Assembly: GCF_002000365.1 (NCBI RefSeq)
Contig: NZ_MVBK01000040.1
Location: 1 to 34,435, forward strand
Length of the DNA: 34,435 bases
Reading direction: 5' to 3'
From: Thioalkalivibrio denitrificans
Lineage (GTDB): Bacteria > Pseudomonadota > Gammaproteobacteria > Ectothiorhodospirales > Ectothiorhodospiraceae
How positions within the stretch are numbered: position 1 is the stretch's first letter; every line of letters starts with the position of its first letter. Of this stretch, positions 22,415 through 33,326 are shown piece by piece. The notes under the pieces were generated by a model that saw only the letters and a list, made by a program, of their open reading frames with translations, did not search any database and was not told the origin of the DNA. Position numbers and translations under genes: made by a program.

Positions 22415-22567
22415 TCAGCGGTCGTCCCGGCTGCTGCTCTCTTTTCCGGGTGCGGGCCGGTGGGGTTTGATCTGCCGCAGGACCCACCAGATCAGTACGG
22501 CCGCCAGGGTGACATTGAAGGCGATGCCGATGATCCAGAATGCACCCAACTCTTCCAGCACGCTCAC
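22415..22567 (-). CDS. Small single-helix membrane protein, unknown
   Basis: A 50-codon frame starting with GTG at 22567, with GGGAG seven bases upstream, ending at TGA 22415. The product has one hydrophobic helix (about 8-30, FWIIGIAFNVTLAAVLIWWV) followed by a basic and then polar tail. It converges on the second heme A synthase gene. No family was recognised. The ribosome site and clean helix make it plausible, but a GTG start and short length keep certainty modest. Confidence 0.5.
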   Translation of the reverse strand: MSVLEELGAFWIIGIAFNVTLAAVLIWWVLRQIKPHRPAPGKESSSRDDR

Positions 22568-22657
22568 AAGAGAACTCCCACGTTGATGAAGGCCGCGACG
22601 GTGTCACCCGTCCGGCGGGGCGTGCACGACGCTCCGCCTATGCGTATCGGGTGCTCA

Positions 22658-22740
22658 GTATACCCGCATACCTCACCGGGATCGTGGGAGCAGGCGAAGA
22701 CGAGCCTGAACCGCGATCCCGGTTAGATATGTGGGTATAC
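22658..22740. repeat. Composite inverted repeat
   Basis: Outer arms GTATACCCGCATA (22658-22670) and TATGTGGGTATAC (22728-22740) pair with one mismatch; inner arms ACCGGGATCG (22675-22684) and CGATCCCGGT (22714-22723) pair perfectly. The 83-bp element ends 45 bp before the next gene. It could be a miniature element or a regulatory hairpin; no target duplication is visible. Confidence 0.75.
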
Positions 22741-22785
22741 GCCGTTGTGGTGTAGGGTGAAGCGCAGACCTTCGGGAGGACGGTT

Positions 22786-23835
22786 ATGGACCTGCTCACC
22801 TGGATCGCCATCTTGCTGTGCCTTTCCCAGTCGGCCATGTTGTCGGGGCTCAACCTGGGTCTGTTTTCCCTGGGCACACTGGAGCTGGAGGTGGAGGCCC
22901 GCAAGGGACACCCGGGAGCGCAGCGGGTGCTGGAGCTGCGCAGGGATGCGAACTTCGCCCTGGTGACCATCCTGTGGGGCAATGTCGGCGTCAACGTGTT
23001 GCTGGCGTTGCTTTCGGGTTCCGTACTGGGCGGCGTGGCGGCGTTTTTCTTCTCGACGGTGGTGATCACCGTATTCGCGGAGATCATTCCCCAGTCCTAC
23101 TTCACGCGCCACGCCCTGCGAATGGCATCCGCGCTCGCGCCGCTGCTGCGCGCCTATCAGTATCTGCTGTACCCGGTGGCCAAACCGACGGCCCTGGTGC
23201 TGGACGCGTGGCTGGGTGGCGAAGGGATCCGCTATTTCCGTGAACGGGACCTGCGTCGGGTGATCCAGCTGCACATGGAGTCCGGCGAGAGTGACATCGC
23301 CCGGGTCGAAGGGCAGGGGGCGCTCAACTTTCTGGAGCTGGATGACGTGCCGTTGGCCGAGGAAGGCGAGCCGGTGGACCCTGAAAGCGTACTGGTCATG
23401 AATTTCGACGATGGCGGGCGGCCGCAGTTTCCACCCATACAGGCGAACGCCGGTGATCCGTTTCTGTGCGACGTGAACCGTTCCGGCAAGAGCTGGCTGG
23501 TGATCGTCGATCCGCAGGGAGAACCCCGGATGGTGCTCCGTGCGGAGGACTTCATCCGTGAGGCGCTGTTCGCACCGGAGCGCTTCAGCCCCTACCGGCA
23601 CTGCCACCGGCCAATCATGGTCCGCGACGCCAGTACGAAACTGGGTGAGTTGCTGCCACGGTTCCGGGCCGGATCGGCCGGTCCCCACGACGATATCCTG
23701 GAGAACGACATTATCCTGCTCTGGGGGGAGCGGCCACGGGTGGTTACCGGCACGGACATCCTCGGCCGGCTGCTGCGCGGCATCGCCCGGGCCGCACCGG
23801 CTCACAGGCCGGCGGCTGCGGTGGGCGGGATGTGA
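22786..23835 (+). CDS. CNNM/DUF21-domain membrane protein
   Basis: A 349-residue protein with an N-terminal DUF21/CNNM-type membrane domain (about 1-150): SGLNLGLFSLGTLELE, LVTILWGNVGVNVLL and FAEIIPQSYFTRHA are the family landmarks. Two divergent CBS-like segments follow (about 190-335). Relatives (CorC/YfjD/CNNM) take part in Mg2+ or Co2+ efflux and tolerance; the usual CorC_HlyC C-terminal domain is missing. GGGAGG lies nine bases before the ATG. It is apparently monocistronic and followed by a very long palindrome. Confidence 0.8.
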   Translation: MDLLTWIAILLCLSQSAMLSGLNLGLFSLGTLELEVEARKGHPGAQRVLELRRDANFALVTILWGNVGVNVLLALLSGSVLGGVAAFFFSTVVITVFAEIIPQSYFTRHALRMASALAPLLRAYQYLLYPVAKPTALVLDAWLGGEGIRYFRERDLRRVIQLHMESGESDIARVEGQGALNFLELDDVPLAEEGEPVDPESVLVMNFDDGGRPQFPPIQANAGDPFLCDVNRSGKSWLVIVDPQGEPRMVLRAEDFIREALFAPERFSPYRHCHRPIMVRDASTKLGELLPRFRAGSAGPHDDILENDIILLWGERPRVVTGTDILGRLLRGIARAAPAHRPAAAVGGM

Positions 23836-23848
23836 GGTGGTCGCCCTG

Positions 23849-24051
23849 AATGGACAGGATGAACAGGATTTTTCAGGATTAACAAGTAAGGACAAGTAAC
23901 AAGAACAAAAGGCTTTCAGACAGGATTAACATGATTTACATGATTGTTCTGAAGAGCTTTTAATCATGTCAATCATGTTAATCCTGTCTATTCCTTGTTC
24001 ATTGTTCTTTCACCCTGTTAATCCTGAAAAATCCTGTTCATCCTGTCCATT
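23849..24051. repeat. Nested heptamer-based palindrome (ACAGGAT/AGGATTAAC units)
   Basis: Perfect outer arms of 36 bp, 23849-23884 and 24016-24051, enclose inner arms of 27 bp, 23919-23945 and 23962-23988, that pair with one mismatch. All arms are made of 7- to 9-bp words such as GACAGGAT, GAACAGGAT and AGGATTAACA, and the sequence between them is also partly complementary. The element fills the gap between convergent genes ending at 23835 and 24057. It is AT-rich compared with its surroundings, as if acquired or expanded. Confidence 0.92.
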
Positions 24052-24056
24052 GCCTT

Positions 24057-25256
24057 TTACTCACCGGCGCCCGTGGCCGCCTGCGCCGCAGCGCTTCGGT
24101 GAAGGCGCAGAATCCAGGGCAGGCAGATGAGCACACACAGCGCTTCCAGGCCGCCCACGACGAAGAACACCCCCGGGTACGGCGCCGCGCCTGCGGCCTG
24201 CAGACCGGTGAGCACCCCGACGCCCACTAGCGGGCCCAGCATGAAGCCCAGTGAACCGGCCAGGTGAAAACCGCCCATGGCGGTGGCGCGCTGGGCAGGG
24301 TCGGCCAGCCGGGCCACCAGCACCAGCGACGGTGCGAACATGAGCGCCGCCACCACGCCGCCCAGGGCCATCCACATCAGCACCATGTTGTCGGCGACCA
24401 GTCCGAGGCCGGCCAGCACACCGCCATAGAGCAGACTGCCCACGGCCATCATCAGGGCGGCATCCCAGCGATGGCACAAGAGGCCGGCGGGGTAAGTCAG
24501 TACGGCAAAGGGCAACAGGAAGGCGGCCATGACGATGCCGATGCGCGCGGCGTCGAAACCGAGCACGGTGGCGAAGTACAGCGAGACCGTTGAAATAATG
24601 AATCCCACGGTGAGCCGGTCCACGAAGGTGAACGCATAGGGCACCAATAGGGCGCGTCGTTCAAGCGTGAGATTCAGCAGCGAGCGCAGGTTGAGCGGTC
24701 GGCCGGTTGCGGGTGTGTCGCGCACGACCCGTGAGGCGGCGAGGGCCAGCATGATCATCAGAATGCCTCCCCACAGGAACACCCGTTCCGGCACCTCCGC
24801 GCCCAGTTGCCCGCCCAGCACGCTGCCGCTGGCCACGCCCAGGCTCATGGCGGCGCCCACCAGTCCCATGGCGCCCCCTTCGCGGCCCTTTCGGGCGGTG
24901 TCCGCGGCAAGCGTCATGGCGAGGCTCAAAGCAGTCATGTGCGCGCAGCCTTCGATGAAGCGCAGGCCCAGATACACCGGGTAGGGCCAGTGCCCCAGCA
25001 TGAGCAGCAGGGCAAAGCCGTTGATGGCCAGGGCCGGTACGATCAAGGCCTTGCGCCTGCCCAGGCGGTCCGAGAGCAGGCCGGCCAGTACCGCAAAGAT
25101 CAGTGCTCCGGCCATGTTGGCGGACATGAACAGGTGGCGGTCCAGATCCGACAGACCGGGATATCGGCCTTCGGTCAGCTGGTAGAGCAGCGGCACCATG
25201 GCGGTGACCGGCAGCATGAGCAGGTAGATGCCGAGCGCTAGGGGCCAGATCTTCAT
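24057..25256 (-). CDS. MFS transporter
   Basis: A 399-residue protein with twelve predicted helices. The major facilitator motif between helices 2 and 3 is present (GLLSDRLGRRKALI), with an RFIEGCAHMTALS block in helix 4. The overall pattern is that of a drug or small-molecule exporter, but the substrate is unknown. The ATG at 25256 is preferred because the first helix follows directly; a GTG at 25289 would add 11 residues, and neither has a strong ribosome site. The O-methyltransferase gene ends (25321) shortly before it in the same direction, so the two may be cotranscribed. Confidence 0.85.
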   Translation of the reverse strand: MKIWPLALGIYLLMLPVTAMVPLLYQLTEGRYPGLSDLDRHLFMSANMAGALIFAVLAGLLSDRLGRRKALIVPALAINGFALLLMLGHWPYPVYLGLRFIEGCAHMTALSLAMTLAADTARKGREGGAMGLVGAAMSLGVASGSVLGGQLGAEVPERVFLWGGILMIMLALAASRVVRDTPATGRPLNLRSLLNLTLERRALLVPYAFTFVDRLTVGFIISTVSLYFATVLGFDAARIGIVMAAFLLPFAVLTYPAGLLCHRWDAALMMAVGSLLYGGVLAGLGLVADNMVLMWMALGGVVAALMFAPSLVLVARLADPAQRATAMGGFHLAGSLGFMLGPLVGVGVLTGLQAAGAAPYPGVFFVVGGLEALCVLICLPWILRLHRSAAAQAATGAGE

Positions 25257-25320
25257 GGCAGGCGGAATTCCGCGCACAGTTGTGTGCACCGGTGTCCCGG
25301 TGGTGCAGTCGGGAGCCTTT

Positions 25321-25986
25321 TCACGGTCTCTTGCGTGCCAGGCTAAGCCCGTCGCCGATGGGCACGAGGCTCAGGTCGATGCGCGGATCGTCCCGCAACA
25401 TGCGGTTGAACTCGCGGATGGCCAGCGTATCGGAATCCGTCACGGAAGGATCCGCGACGCTGCCGCCCCACAACGTGTTGTCCACCGCGATCAGTCCGCC
25501 CGGGCGCAGCAGCCGGAGGCACAGGTCGTAGTACGTGGCGTAGCCCGCCTTGTCCGCGTCGATGAAGGCGAAATCGAACCGACCCGACTCACCCTCGCTG
25601 ACCAGGCGGTTCAGCGTGTCCTCGGCAGGCCCGAGTTCAAGCCGGATGCGGCTGTCAACGCCTGCCGCTTCCCAGAATCGCCGGGCCATGGCGGTCCATT
25701 CCTCGCTCAGATCGCAGGTGACCACCTCGCCATCCGCGGGCAGCGACAGCGCCATGGCCAGACTGCTGTATCCGGTGAAGGTACCGATCTCCAGGCAACG
25801 ACGCGCCCCGCCAAGGCCGATGAGCAGTTGCATGAACTGGGCCTGTTCCGGAGCGATCTGCATGTTGGCCTGCGGCAGGGCTGCGGTCTCGTCGCGCAGT
25901 CGTTTCAGGAGGGGGTGTTCCCGCAGGGAGTATTCGAGCAGATAGGCGTGCAGGGCCTCTGTGAGCGGTGTGGTGCGCCTGGACAT
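25321..25986 (-). CDS. SAM-dependent O-methyltransferase (caffeoyl-CoA type)
   Basis: A 221-residue protein of the class I, cation-dependent O-methyltransferase family. The SAM-binding motif EIGTFTGYSSLAMAL, the acidic VVTCDLSEEW strand and the metal-binding FDFAFIDADK/VDNTLWGG pair are present. Bacterial members methylate catechol-like or other small acceptors; the substrate is unknown here. The start at MSRRTT (25986) is chosen because the longer frame to 26034 is not conserved in style and overlaps the divergent regulator's upstream region. It is divergent from the TetR-like gene, which may control it and the exporter. Confidence 0.87.
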   Translation of the reverse strand: MSRRTTPLTEALHAYLLEYSLREHPLLKRLRDETAALPQANMQIAPEQAQFMQLLIGLGGARRCLEIGTFTGYSSLAMALSLPADGEVVTCDLSEEWTAMARRFWEAAGVDSRIRLELGPAEDTLNRLVSEGESGRFDFAFIDADKAGYATYYDLCLRLLRPGGLIAVDNTLWGGSVADPSVTDSDTLAIREFNRMLRDDPRIDLSLVPIGDGLSLARKRP

Positions 25987-26155
25987 GGATGAATCCCGTT
26001 GATCGGTTTGCGAAGCATGCGGCCATGCGGGCAAGCTATGCTCAGGAGCAGTCCGGTACTCGGCAACTGCCTGATGCCGCAGCCCCTTTTCTGCGCCCCG
26101 GGCCGGGACATGTCAACCCGCCGGGCGCAGGTTCAACGGCCCCGGAGGACAGGAC

Positions 26156-26827
26156 ATGCCAAAGAAAGCCGACCTGCGCGAGAAGATCGTCGATGCGGCC
26201 GTGGCGCTGGCCGAGGAGCGGTCCTGGGAGGAAGTGCGCCTCTTTGACGTGGCGAAGGTTCTGGGCGTGGGACTCAACGACGTGCGCGCCCACTTCCGCG
26301 AAAAGGAGGACGTCATCGAGGGATGGTTCGACCGTGCCGACGCCGCGGTGCTGGACGCCAGCGCCGAACCCGGGTTCACGGAACTGCCGGCCCGTGTACG
26401 CCTTCACCGCCTGATCATGACCTGGCTGGAAGCGCTGGCCGGACACCGCCGCGTGACCCGGGAGATGATCTACGGCCGCTTCGAGCCCGGGCACGTGCAC
26501 ATGCAGGCACGTGGCCTGCTGCGCGTGAGCCGCACGGTGCAGTGGATCCGTGAGGGGGCCCGGCGTGACGCGGCCTTTCTCACCCGGGCATTGGAGGAGA
26601 CGGTACTCACCAGCATCTACCTGGCGACCTTCTTTTACTGGATGAACGACGACTCCACCGACTCGGCGGCCACCCGGCGCCTGCTGGACCGCCTGCTGCG
26701 GGCGGCGGAATGGCTGCCGTCCTTCATGTTCGTGCCGGAGCGCACGGTGCACCACCTGGGTCCGGTCTCCGGGGAGGATACCGAGGAGGAAGTGCCAACG
26801 TCCGGTTCCTCTTCATCGGCCTCCTGA
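26156..26827 (+). CDS. TetR-like regulator
   Basis: A 223-residue protein with an N-terminal TetR-type helix-turn-helix (about 29-48, LFDVAKVLGVGLNDVRAHF) and a helical ligand-binding region. The usual first helix is present (REKIVDAAVALAEE). The C-terminal 20 residues are acidic and Ser-rich. It is divergent from the O-methyltransferase/MFS pair, a common layout for a local repressor, and only 9 bp before the DUF457 gene. GGAGGA lies upstream of the ATG. The ligand is unknown. Confidence 0.8.
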   Translation: MPKKADLREKIVDAAVALAEERSWEEVRLFDVAKVLGVGLNDVRAHFREKEDVIEGWFDRADAAVLDASAEPGFTELPARVRLHRLIMTWLEALAGHRRVTREMIYGRFEPGHVHMQARGLLRVSRTVQWIREGARRDAAFLTRALEETVLTSIYLATFFYWMNDDSTDSAATRRLLDRLLRAAEWLPSFMFVPERTVHHLGPVSGEDTEEEVPTSGSSSSAS

Positions 26828-26836
26828 CAGGAATTC

Positions 26837-27883
26837 GTGGACACCCTGACCCATGCCCTGAGCGGCGCGCTGCTGGCCCGCGCCGCCACGCCTGCACGTA
26901 TTTCCCCCGGGGCGCCGGGTGTGCGGGGTCGTGTGCTGGCCGGTTTCGCCGGCGGCGCCTTTCCCGACATCGATTTCGTGATGCGGGGTGTGGATACGCT
27001 GTGGTATCTGAGCGTGGTGCACCAGGGGGCCACCCACTCGCTGGTGCTGCTGCCCCTGTGGGCGCTGCTGGTGGCCTGGGTGATCGGGCGCATCTCCGGG
27101 CTCGGCTGGCGCGGCTATTTCCTGCCGGCGGCGCTGGGTATCGGCATCCATATCGCCGGCGACGTCATTACTGCATACGGGACGATGCTGCTGTTTCCCT
27201 TCTCGGACTGGCGTGCGGCGCTTTCCTGGGTCTACGTCATCGACCCGTACTTCACTCTGATCATCGTGGCCGGCCTTGTGGCCGCCTGGCGCTGGCCCCG
27301 GCATGCGCGGGCGGGGTCGGCTGCCGCGCTGGTGGTTCTGGTGGCCTACGTGGGGATGCAGGGCATGGTGCACCACAGGGCGCAAGCGGTGGCAGAGGGC
27401 TTTGCAGAGTCCATGGGGCTTCCTGAGGCGGGGGCAGAGGCGCTTCCCCAGCCGTTCTCGCCGGCCCACTGGATGCTGGTGGTGAGCAACGACGATCTCT
27501 ATTACAAGGCGTGGGTGCGTTTCCGTGACGGGCGGAGCCTGGCGGAACGGTTGCCGCTGCCGGACCCGTTCGACGAGATGTCCCGGCAATATGCACGGGA
27601 GCCCGTCTGGCATCGTGCACCGCGCTTCGGGCGGGAAGGGGAGGAATCGGAGTTTGCCCGGGTCGCGTGGGACCGTGACGAGTTCCGGCACTTCCGAAAT
27701 TTTGCGCGCGTCCCGGTTCTGCACGAGGTGACTGAGGACAACAGGCATCTCTGCGCGTGGTTCCGGGATCTGCGTTTCACGCTGCCCGCCCTGACCCCGT
27801 CCTTCGTATTTGGCATGTGCTTCGACACGATGGACGGGACCTGGCACCGGGAACGGCGCCGCGGCGCCATGTGGCTGGACTGA
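26837..27883 (+). CDS. DUF457/YdjM-like membrane-bound metal-dependent hydrolase
   Basis: A 348-residue protein beginning MDTLTHALSGALLARA, the landmark of the YdjM/DUF457 family. H6, D44/D46 in FPDIDF and H67 in ATHSLVL are probable metal ligands, and H118 in GIHIAGDVI is another. Four to five helices fill residues 30-190; the C-terminal 150 residues are soluble and probably periplasmic. Relatives are proposed phospholipase-C/P1-nuclease-like hydrolases of the inner membrane and are often stress-induced. It starts with GTG at 26837 after CAGGA. It is in one transcription unit with the TetR-like gene. Confidence 0.82.
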   Translation: MDTLTHALSGALLARAATPARISPGAPGVRGRVLAGFAGGAFPDIDFVMRGVDTLWYLSVVHQGATHSLVLLPLWALLVAWVIGRISGLGWRGYFLPAALGIGIHIAGDVITAYGTMLLFPFSDWRAALSWVYVIDPYFTLIIVAGLVAAWRWPRHARAGSAAALVVLVAYVGMQGMVHHRAQAVAEGFAESMGLPEAGAEALPQPFSPAHWMLVVSNDDLYYKAWVRFRDGRSLAERLPLPDPFDEMSRQYAREPVWHRAPRFGREGEESEFARVAWDRDEFRHFRNFARVPVLHEVTEDNRHLCAWFRDLRFTLPALTPSFVFGMCFDTMDGTWHRERRRGAMWLD

Positions 27884-27896
27884 AGAGCAGGAGCCA

Positions 27897-28271
27897 TCAG
27901 CCGAATTCGCGCTCCAGCGCTTCGCGCCATTCCTCCACGAAACCTTCGATGGTCTCAACGAATTCCGGGTCCTGTTCGGGCCGGTTGATGGTGGCATGGA
28001 CGGTCACGGCGTCCGGCTGCGGAGGATGTCCGGTGGTCAGTGACCAGGTGAGGGCGTTGGCGCAGTCGGTGAGCACGAAGCGCACGCCCCCGGTGACGGG
28101 GAGGCGCACGATGTCGAACTCGCCCCATACGGTCCAGGCGCGGGCATGGTCGTCGTCGTGCACGGTCACCAGACGTTCGATGGATGGAGAGAACTGCGGC
28201 AGCCGGTCCATCGTGATCCGCCGGAGGCCCTCCGCGTTCGTGTGGATCCGGGCGATTGCGAAGAATTCCAT
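27897..28271 (-). CDS. Small acidic protein, unknown
   Basis: A 124-residue, mostly soluble protein without a signal peptide. It is rich in aromatic and acidic residues and shows beta-strand patterning in the middle (ARAWTVWGEFDIVRLPV, GGVRFVLTDCANALTW) and an acidic C-terminal helix (EFVETIEGFVEEWREALE). I do not recognise a family. It converges with the DUF457 gene, with 13 bp between the stop codons. Codon use resembles the neighbours, and no reading frame of similar quality exists on the other strand. Confidence 0.65.
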   Translation of the reverse strand: MEFFAIARIHTNAEGLRRITMDRLPQFSPSIERLVTVHDDDHARAWTVWGEFDIVRLPVTGGVRFVLTDCANALTWSLTTGHPPQPDAVTVHATINRPEQDPEFVETIEGFVEEWREALEREFG

Positions 28272-28329
28272 AGGTCGTTGTCATCCATCCGGCGCCCATG
28301 CGGGGCGCGGGTCGGGGTGAGGGGCGTAG

Positions 28330-28356
28330 GTTGGGGTGAGCGAAGCGAACCCCAAC
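28330..28356. repeat. REP-like palindrome
   Basis: GTTGGGGT (28330-28337) and ACCCCAAC (28349-28356) form an 8-bp stem around GAGCGAAGCGA, preceded by GTAG. This form, GTAGGTTGGGGTGAGCGAAG..., is a frequently repeated extragenic palindrome in proteobacteria. It lies in the spacer 28272-28432, which holds no gene. Confidence 0.75.
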
Positions 28357-28432
28357 AGCCTGAAGCATGGGGGTTGCACTTTTCAGAGTGCGTCGCGCCC
28401 ATCCTGATTTGTCATGATAATGCCGCAGCGAT

Positions 28433-29248
28433 TTATTTCACCTCATACAGATGCACGTCCCGCTGCGGGTAGGGGATGTTGATGTTGTTGGCGTCGAATG
28501 CAGCCTTGATCTTCTCCAGCAGGTCGGCGCGCACCGGCCAGAAGTCACCGCTGTTGACCCACGGGCGCACCGCGATATTGACGCTGCTGTCGGCCAGATC
28601 GGCGAGCACCACGGCGGGTGCAGGGTCCTTGAGAATCCGCTCGTCGGCCTCGATGACCTCCATGATCAGGTCGCGGGCCCGGGCCAGGTCGTCCCCGTAG
28701 CCGATACCGAACACCAGGTCCACGCGGCGGGTGTCGCGGGCGGTGACGTTGACAATGATGCCGTCGCTGATGCGCCCGTTGGGTACCGTGATCTCCCGGT
28801 TGTCCGGGGTGCGCAGCACCGTCTGGAAGATGCGAATCTGCTCCACCACGCCAGCGGTACCTGCCGCCTCGATGAAGTCTCCCACCTTGAAGGGCTTGAA
28901 CAGGATGATCATGACACCTGAGGCCAGATTGCCCAGGGAGCCCTGCATGGCCAGACCGATGGCCAGGCCAGCGGCACCGAGCACCGCGATCAGGGAGGTG
29001 GTGTGTACGCCGAGCTGATCCAGCGCCGCGATGATCACGAACACGGTGGCCAGGGCGCGAAGAATGGAGGCGAAGAAGCCGGTGAGCATGGGATCCATCC
29101 CCGTGCGCTGCATGAGCCGGTCGGCGATGCGGACCAGGTACTTCACCAGCCACAGACCGATGACCAGGATGGCCAGGGCCAGGGCGATGTTGACGGTCCA
29201 GGGCATCACGTACTCGTTGACGATCATGGCGGTATTAATGGTGTCCAT
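28433..29248 (-). CDS. mscS: Small-conductance mechanosensitive channel (MscS family)
   Basis: A 271-residue protein of classic MscS size, with three N-terminal helices. The pore-lining third helix has the Gly/Ala pattern GAAGLAIGLAMQGSLGNLAS, followed by the beta domain (FKVGDFIEAAGTAGVVE, DNREITVPNGRISDG) and the alpha/beta C terminus. It opens on hypo-osmotic shock to release solutes. The start at 29248, with GGAG upstream, is used; the reading frame extends to 29524 without support. It is divergent from mtnA. Confidence 0.93.
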   Translation of the reverse strand: MDTINTAMIVNEYVMPWTVNIALALAILVIGLWLVKYLVRIADRLMQRTGMDPMLTGFFASILRALATVFVIIAALDQLGVHTTSLIAVLGAAGLAIGLAMQGSLGNLASGVMIILFKPFKVGDFIEAAGTAGVVEQIRIFQTVLRTPDNREITVPNGRISDGIIVNVTARDTRRVDLVFGIGYGDDLARARDLIMEVIEADERILKDPAPAVVLADLADSSVNIAVRPWVNSGDFWPVRADLLEKIKAAFDANNINIPYPQRDVHLYEVK

Positions 29249-29361
29249 TGGAGGCTCCCGGCGGGGTGAATGTAGACGTCTTATAACACCGATTCCGAAA
29301 CACGTCGGACGATGTGTGGGCGCGTTTCGGGTCGGATCGGCCCGGGGTACAATCGGCGCCC

Positions 29362-30420
29362 ATGAACAACGCAACCCATGACACCGTGCGCGCCGTGCAG
29401 TGGAGCGGCAATCACCTTCGACTGCTGGACCAGCGTCTTCTGCCCGCGGAGACCGTCTACCTGGATATCCGGGACGCTGGCGCAGTCGCCGAGGCCATCC
29501 GCGACATGGTGGTGCGTGGCGCACCGGCCATCGGCATCACGGCGGCCTACGGCGTGGTGCTGGCGGCCCGAGCCCTGCCCGCGGATACGGCCGACTGGCC
29601 GGCGGCTCTGGAACCGGACATGCAACGGCTGGCCGCCGCCAGGCCCACCGCGGTCAACCTGTTCTGGGCCCTGGCCCGGATGCGAGGCGTGCTCGAGGCG
29701 GGCGCAACGGATGTCCCGGCCGCGCTGGAGGAAGAAGCCCGCCGCATTCACGACGAGGATCTGGCAGCCAACCGACGCATGGGGGAACTCGGCGCCGCGC
29801 TGCTCGGTGGCAGCGACGCGGTGCTGACCCATTGCAATACGGGCTCACTGGCCACCGGCGGCTACGGCACGGCCCTGGGCGTCATTCGCAGCGCATTCGA
29901 AAACAATCGCATCAGCAGGGTCTATGCCGACGAGACCCGTCCCTGGCTGCAGGGGTCGCGGCTGACCGCCTGGGAACTGGTGCAGGACGGCATACCCGTG
30001 GACCTGGTCTGTGAGGGCGCCGCGGCCAGCCTCATGCGCCAGGGGCGGGTGTCCTGGGTGGTGGTCGGGGCCGACCGCATCGCCGCCAACGGCGACACCG
30101 CCAACAAGATAGGGACCTATGCTCTGGCCGTGCTGGCCCGCCATCACGGCGTGCGTTTCATGGTGGTGGCCCCCACCTCCACCATCGACATGGATACCCC
30201 CGACGGCGCCGGCATCCCCATCGAGGAACGCCCGCCCGCCGAGGTGCTCTCCCTGGCCGGCCACCCCGTGGCTGCCGACGGGGCAGGCGCCTGGAACCCC
30301 GCCTTCGACGTGACCCCCGCGGACCTGATCGACGCGATTGTCACGGAAAGGGGGGTGGTGGAGCGACCAGATCGGGGGAAGATGGAGACGCTGATGGGAA
30401 GGATGAAGGATGAAGGATGA
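29362..30420 (+). CDS. mtnA: S-methyl-5-thioribose-1-phosphate isomerase
   Basis: A 352-residue eIF2B-alpha-like isomerase of methionine salvage, converting 5-methylthioribose-1-phosphate to the ribulose form. Landmarks are VRGAPAIG, the catalytic C158 in [32 protein letters not shown] and D238 in [18 protein letters not shown]. The last residues (RMKDEG) and the stop codon are encoded by the start of a GAAGGAT heptamer array, so the natural C terminus has been replaced or extended by repeat sequence. The enzyme core ends earlier and should be unaffected. The start at 29362 replaces a longer frame from 29314. Confidence 0.93.
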   Translation: MNNATHDTVRAVQWSGNHLRLLDQRLLPAETVYLDIRDAGAVAEAIRDMVVRGAPAIGITAAYGVVLAARALPADTADWPAALEPDMQRLAAARPTAVNLFWALARMRGVLEAGATDVPAALEEEARRIHDEDLAANRRMGELGAALLGGSDAVLTHCNTGSLATGGYGTALGVIRSAFENNRISRVYADETRPWLQGSRLTAWELVQDGIPVDLVCEGAAASLMRQGRVSWVVVGADRIAANGDTANKIGTYALAVLARHHGVRFMVVAPTSTIDMDTPDGAGIPIEERPPAEVLSLAGHPVAADGAGAWNPAFDVTPADLIDAIVTERGVVERPDRGKMETLMGRMKDEG

Positions 30421-30504
30421 AGGATGAAGGATGAAGGATGAGTGGGCGGCGTTGTCGGCATCATTCGCCTTCATTCATCCTTCAACCTTCCACCTTCATC
30501 CTTC
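30398..30504. repeat. Heptamer array GAAGGAT with inverted counterpart
   Basis: Six head-to-tail perfect copies of GAAGGAT lie at 30398-30439, overlapping the last codons and stop of mtnA. After a 22-bp spacer, 30462-30504 carries opposed, less regular units (CTTCATT, CATCCTTC, ACCTTC, ATCCTTC). The pair can fold back on itself. A seven-base unit is not a multiple of three, so copy-number changes would shift the frame at the mtnA end. Confidence 0.92.
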
Positions 30505-30548
30505 AGAAAGGCTCTCAGGCGCTCGCAGAGCGCCTGAGAGCCTTTCTG
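30504..30548 (+). terminator. Perfect 21-bp hairpin between mtnA and gyrA
   Basis: CAGAAAGGCTCTCAGGCGCTC (30504-30524) pairs without mismatch with 30528-30548 around a GCA loop, followed by AGCCCTTTTCTC. This is strong enough to terminate the mtnA transcript; the T run is short. It stands 86 bp before gyrA. Confidence 0.8.
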
Positions 30549-30634
30549 AGCCCTTTTCTCAATCGACCCTGACCCCCCGGGCATGGTACAATTTTCGCTT
30601 TGCCAGCCTCCCCTGAGTGAGGGTTTTCCGCCGC

Positions 30635-33208
<2,574 letters not shown>

Positions 33209-33326
33209 TCCGCGCTGACGGCGGGTTGGCCCGGACGTTTCGCCACGGCGCGCGCCAACCTGCAATGACCGGACGGACCCGAAAGCATTCGGATAAACAT
33301 CTAGAGAACACCAACCAGAGGTCCCC

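Noticed and set aside
22723-23895. 390-codon open frame on the - strand opposite the CNNM-like gene
   Set aside because: Antisense shadow; it runs into the palindrome and has no family features.
23849-24051. Palindrome considered as the ends of an insertion sequence
   Set aside because: No transposase frame between the arms and no visible target duplication.
30398-30504. Heptamer arrays considered as CRISPR
   Set aside because: Units are 7 bp without unique spacers of regular length, and no cas gene is present.
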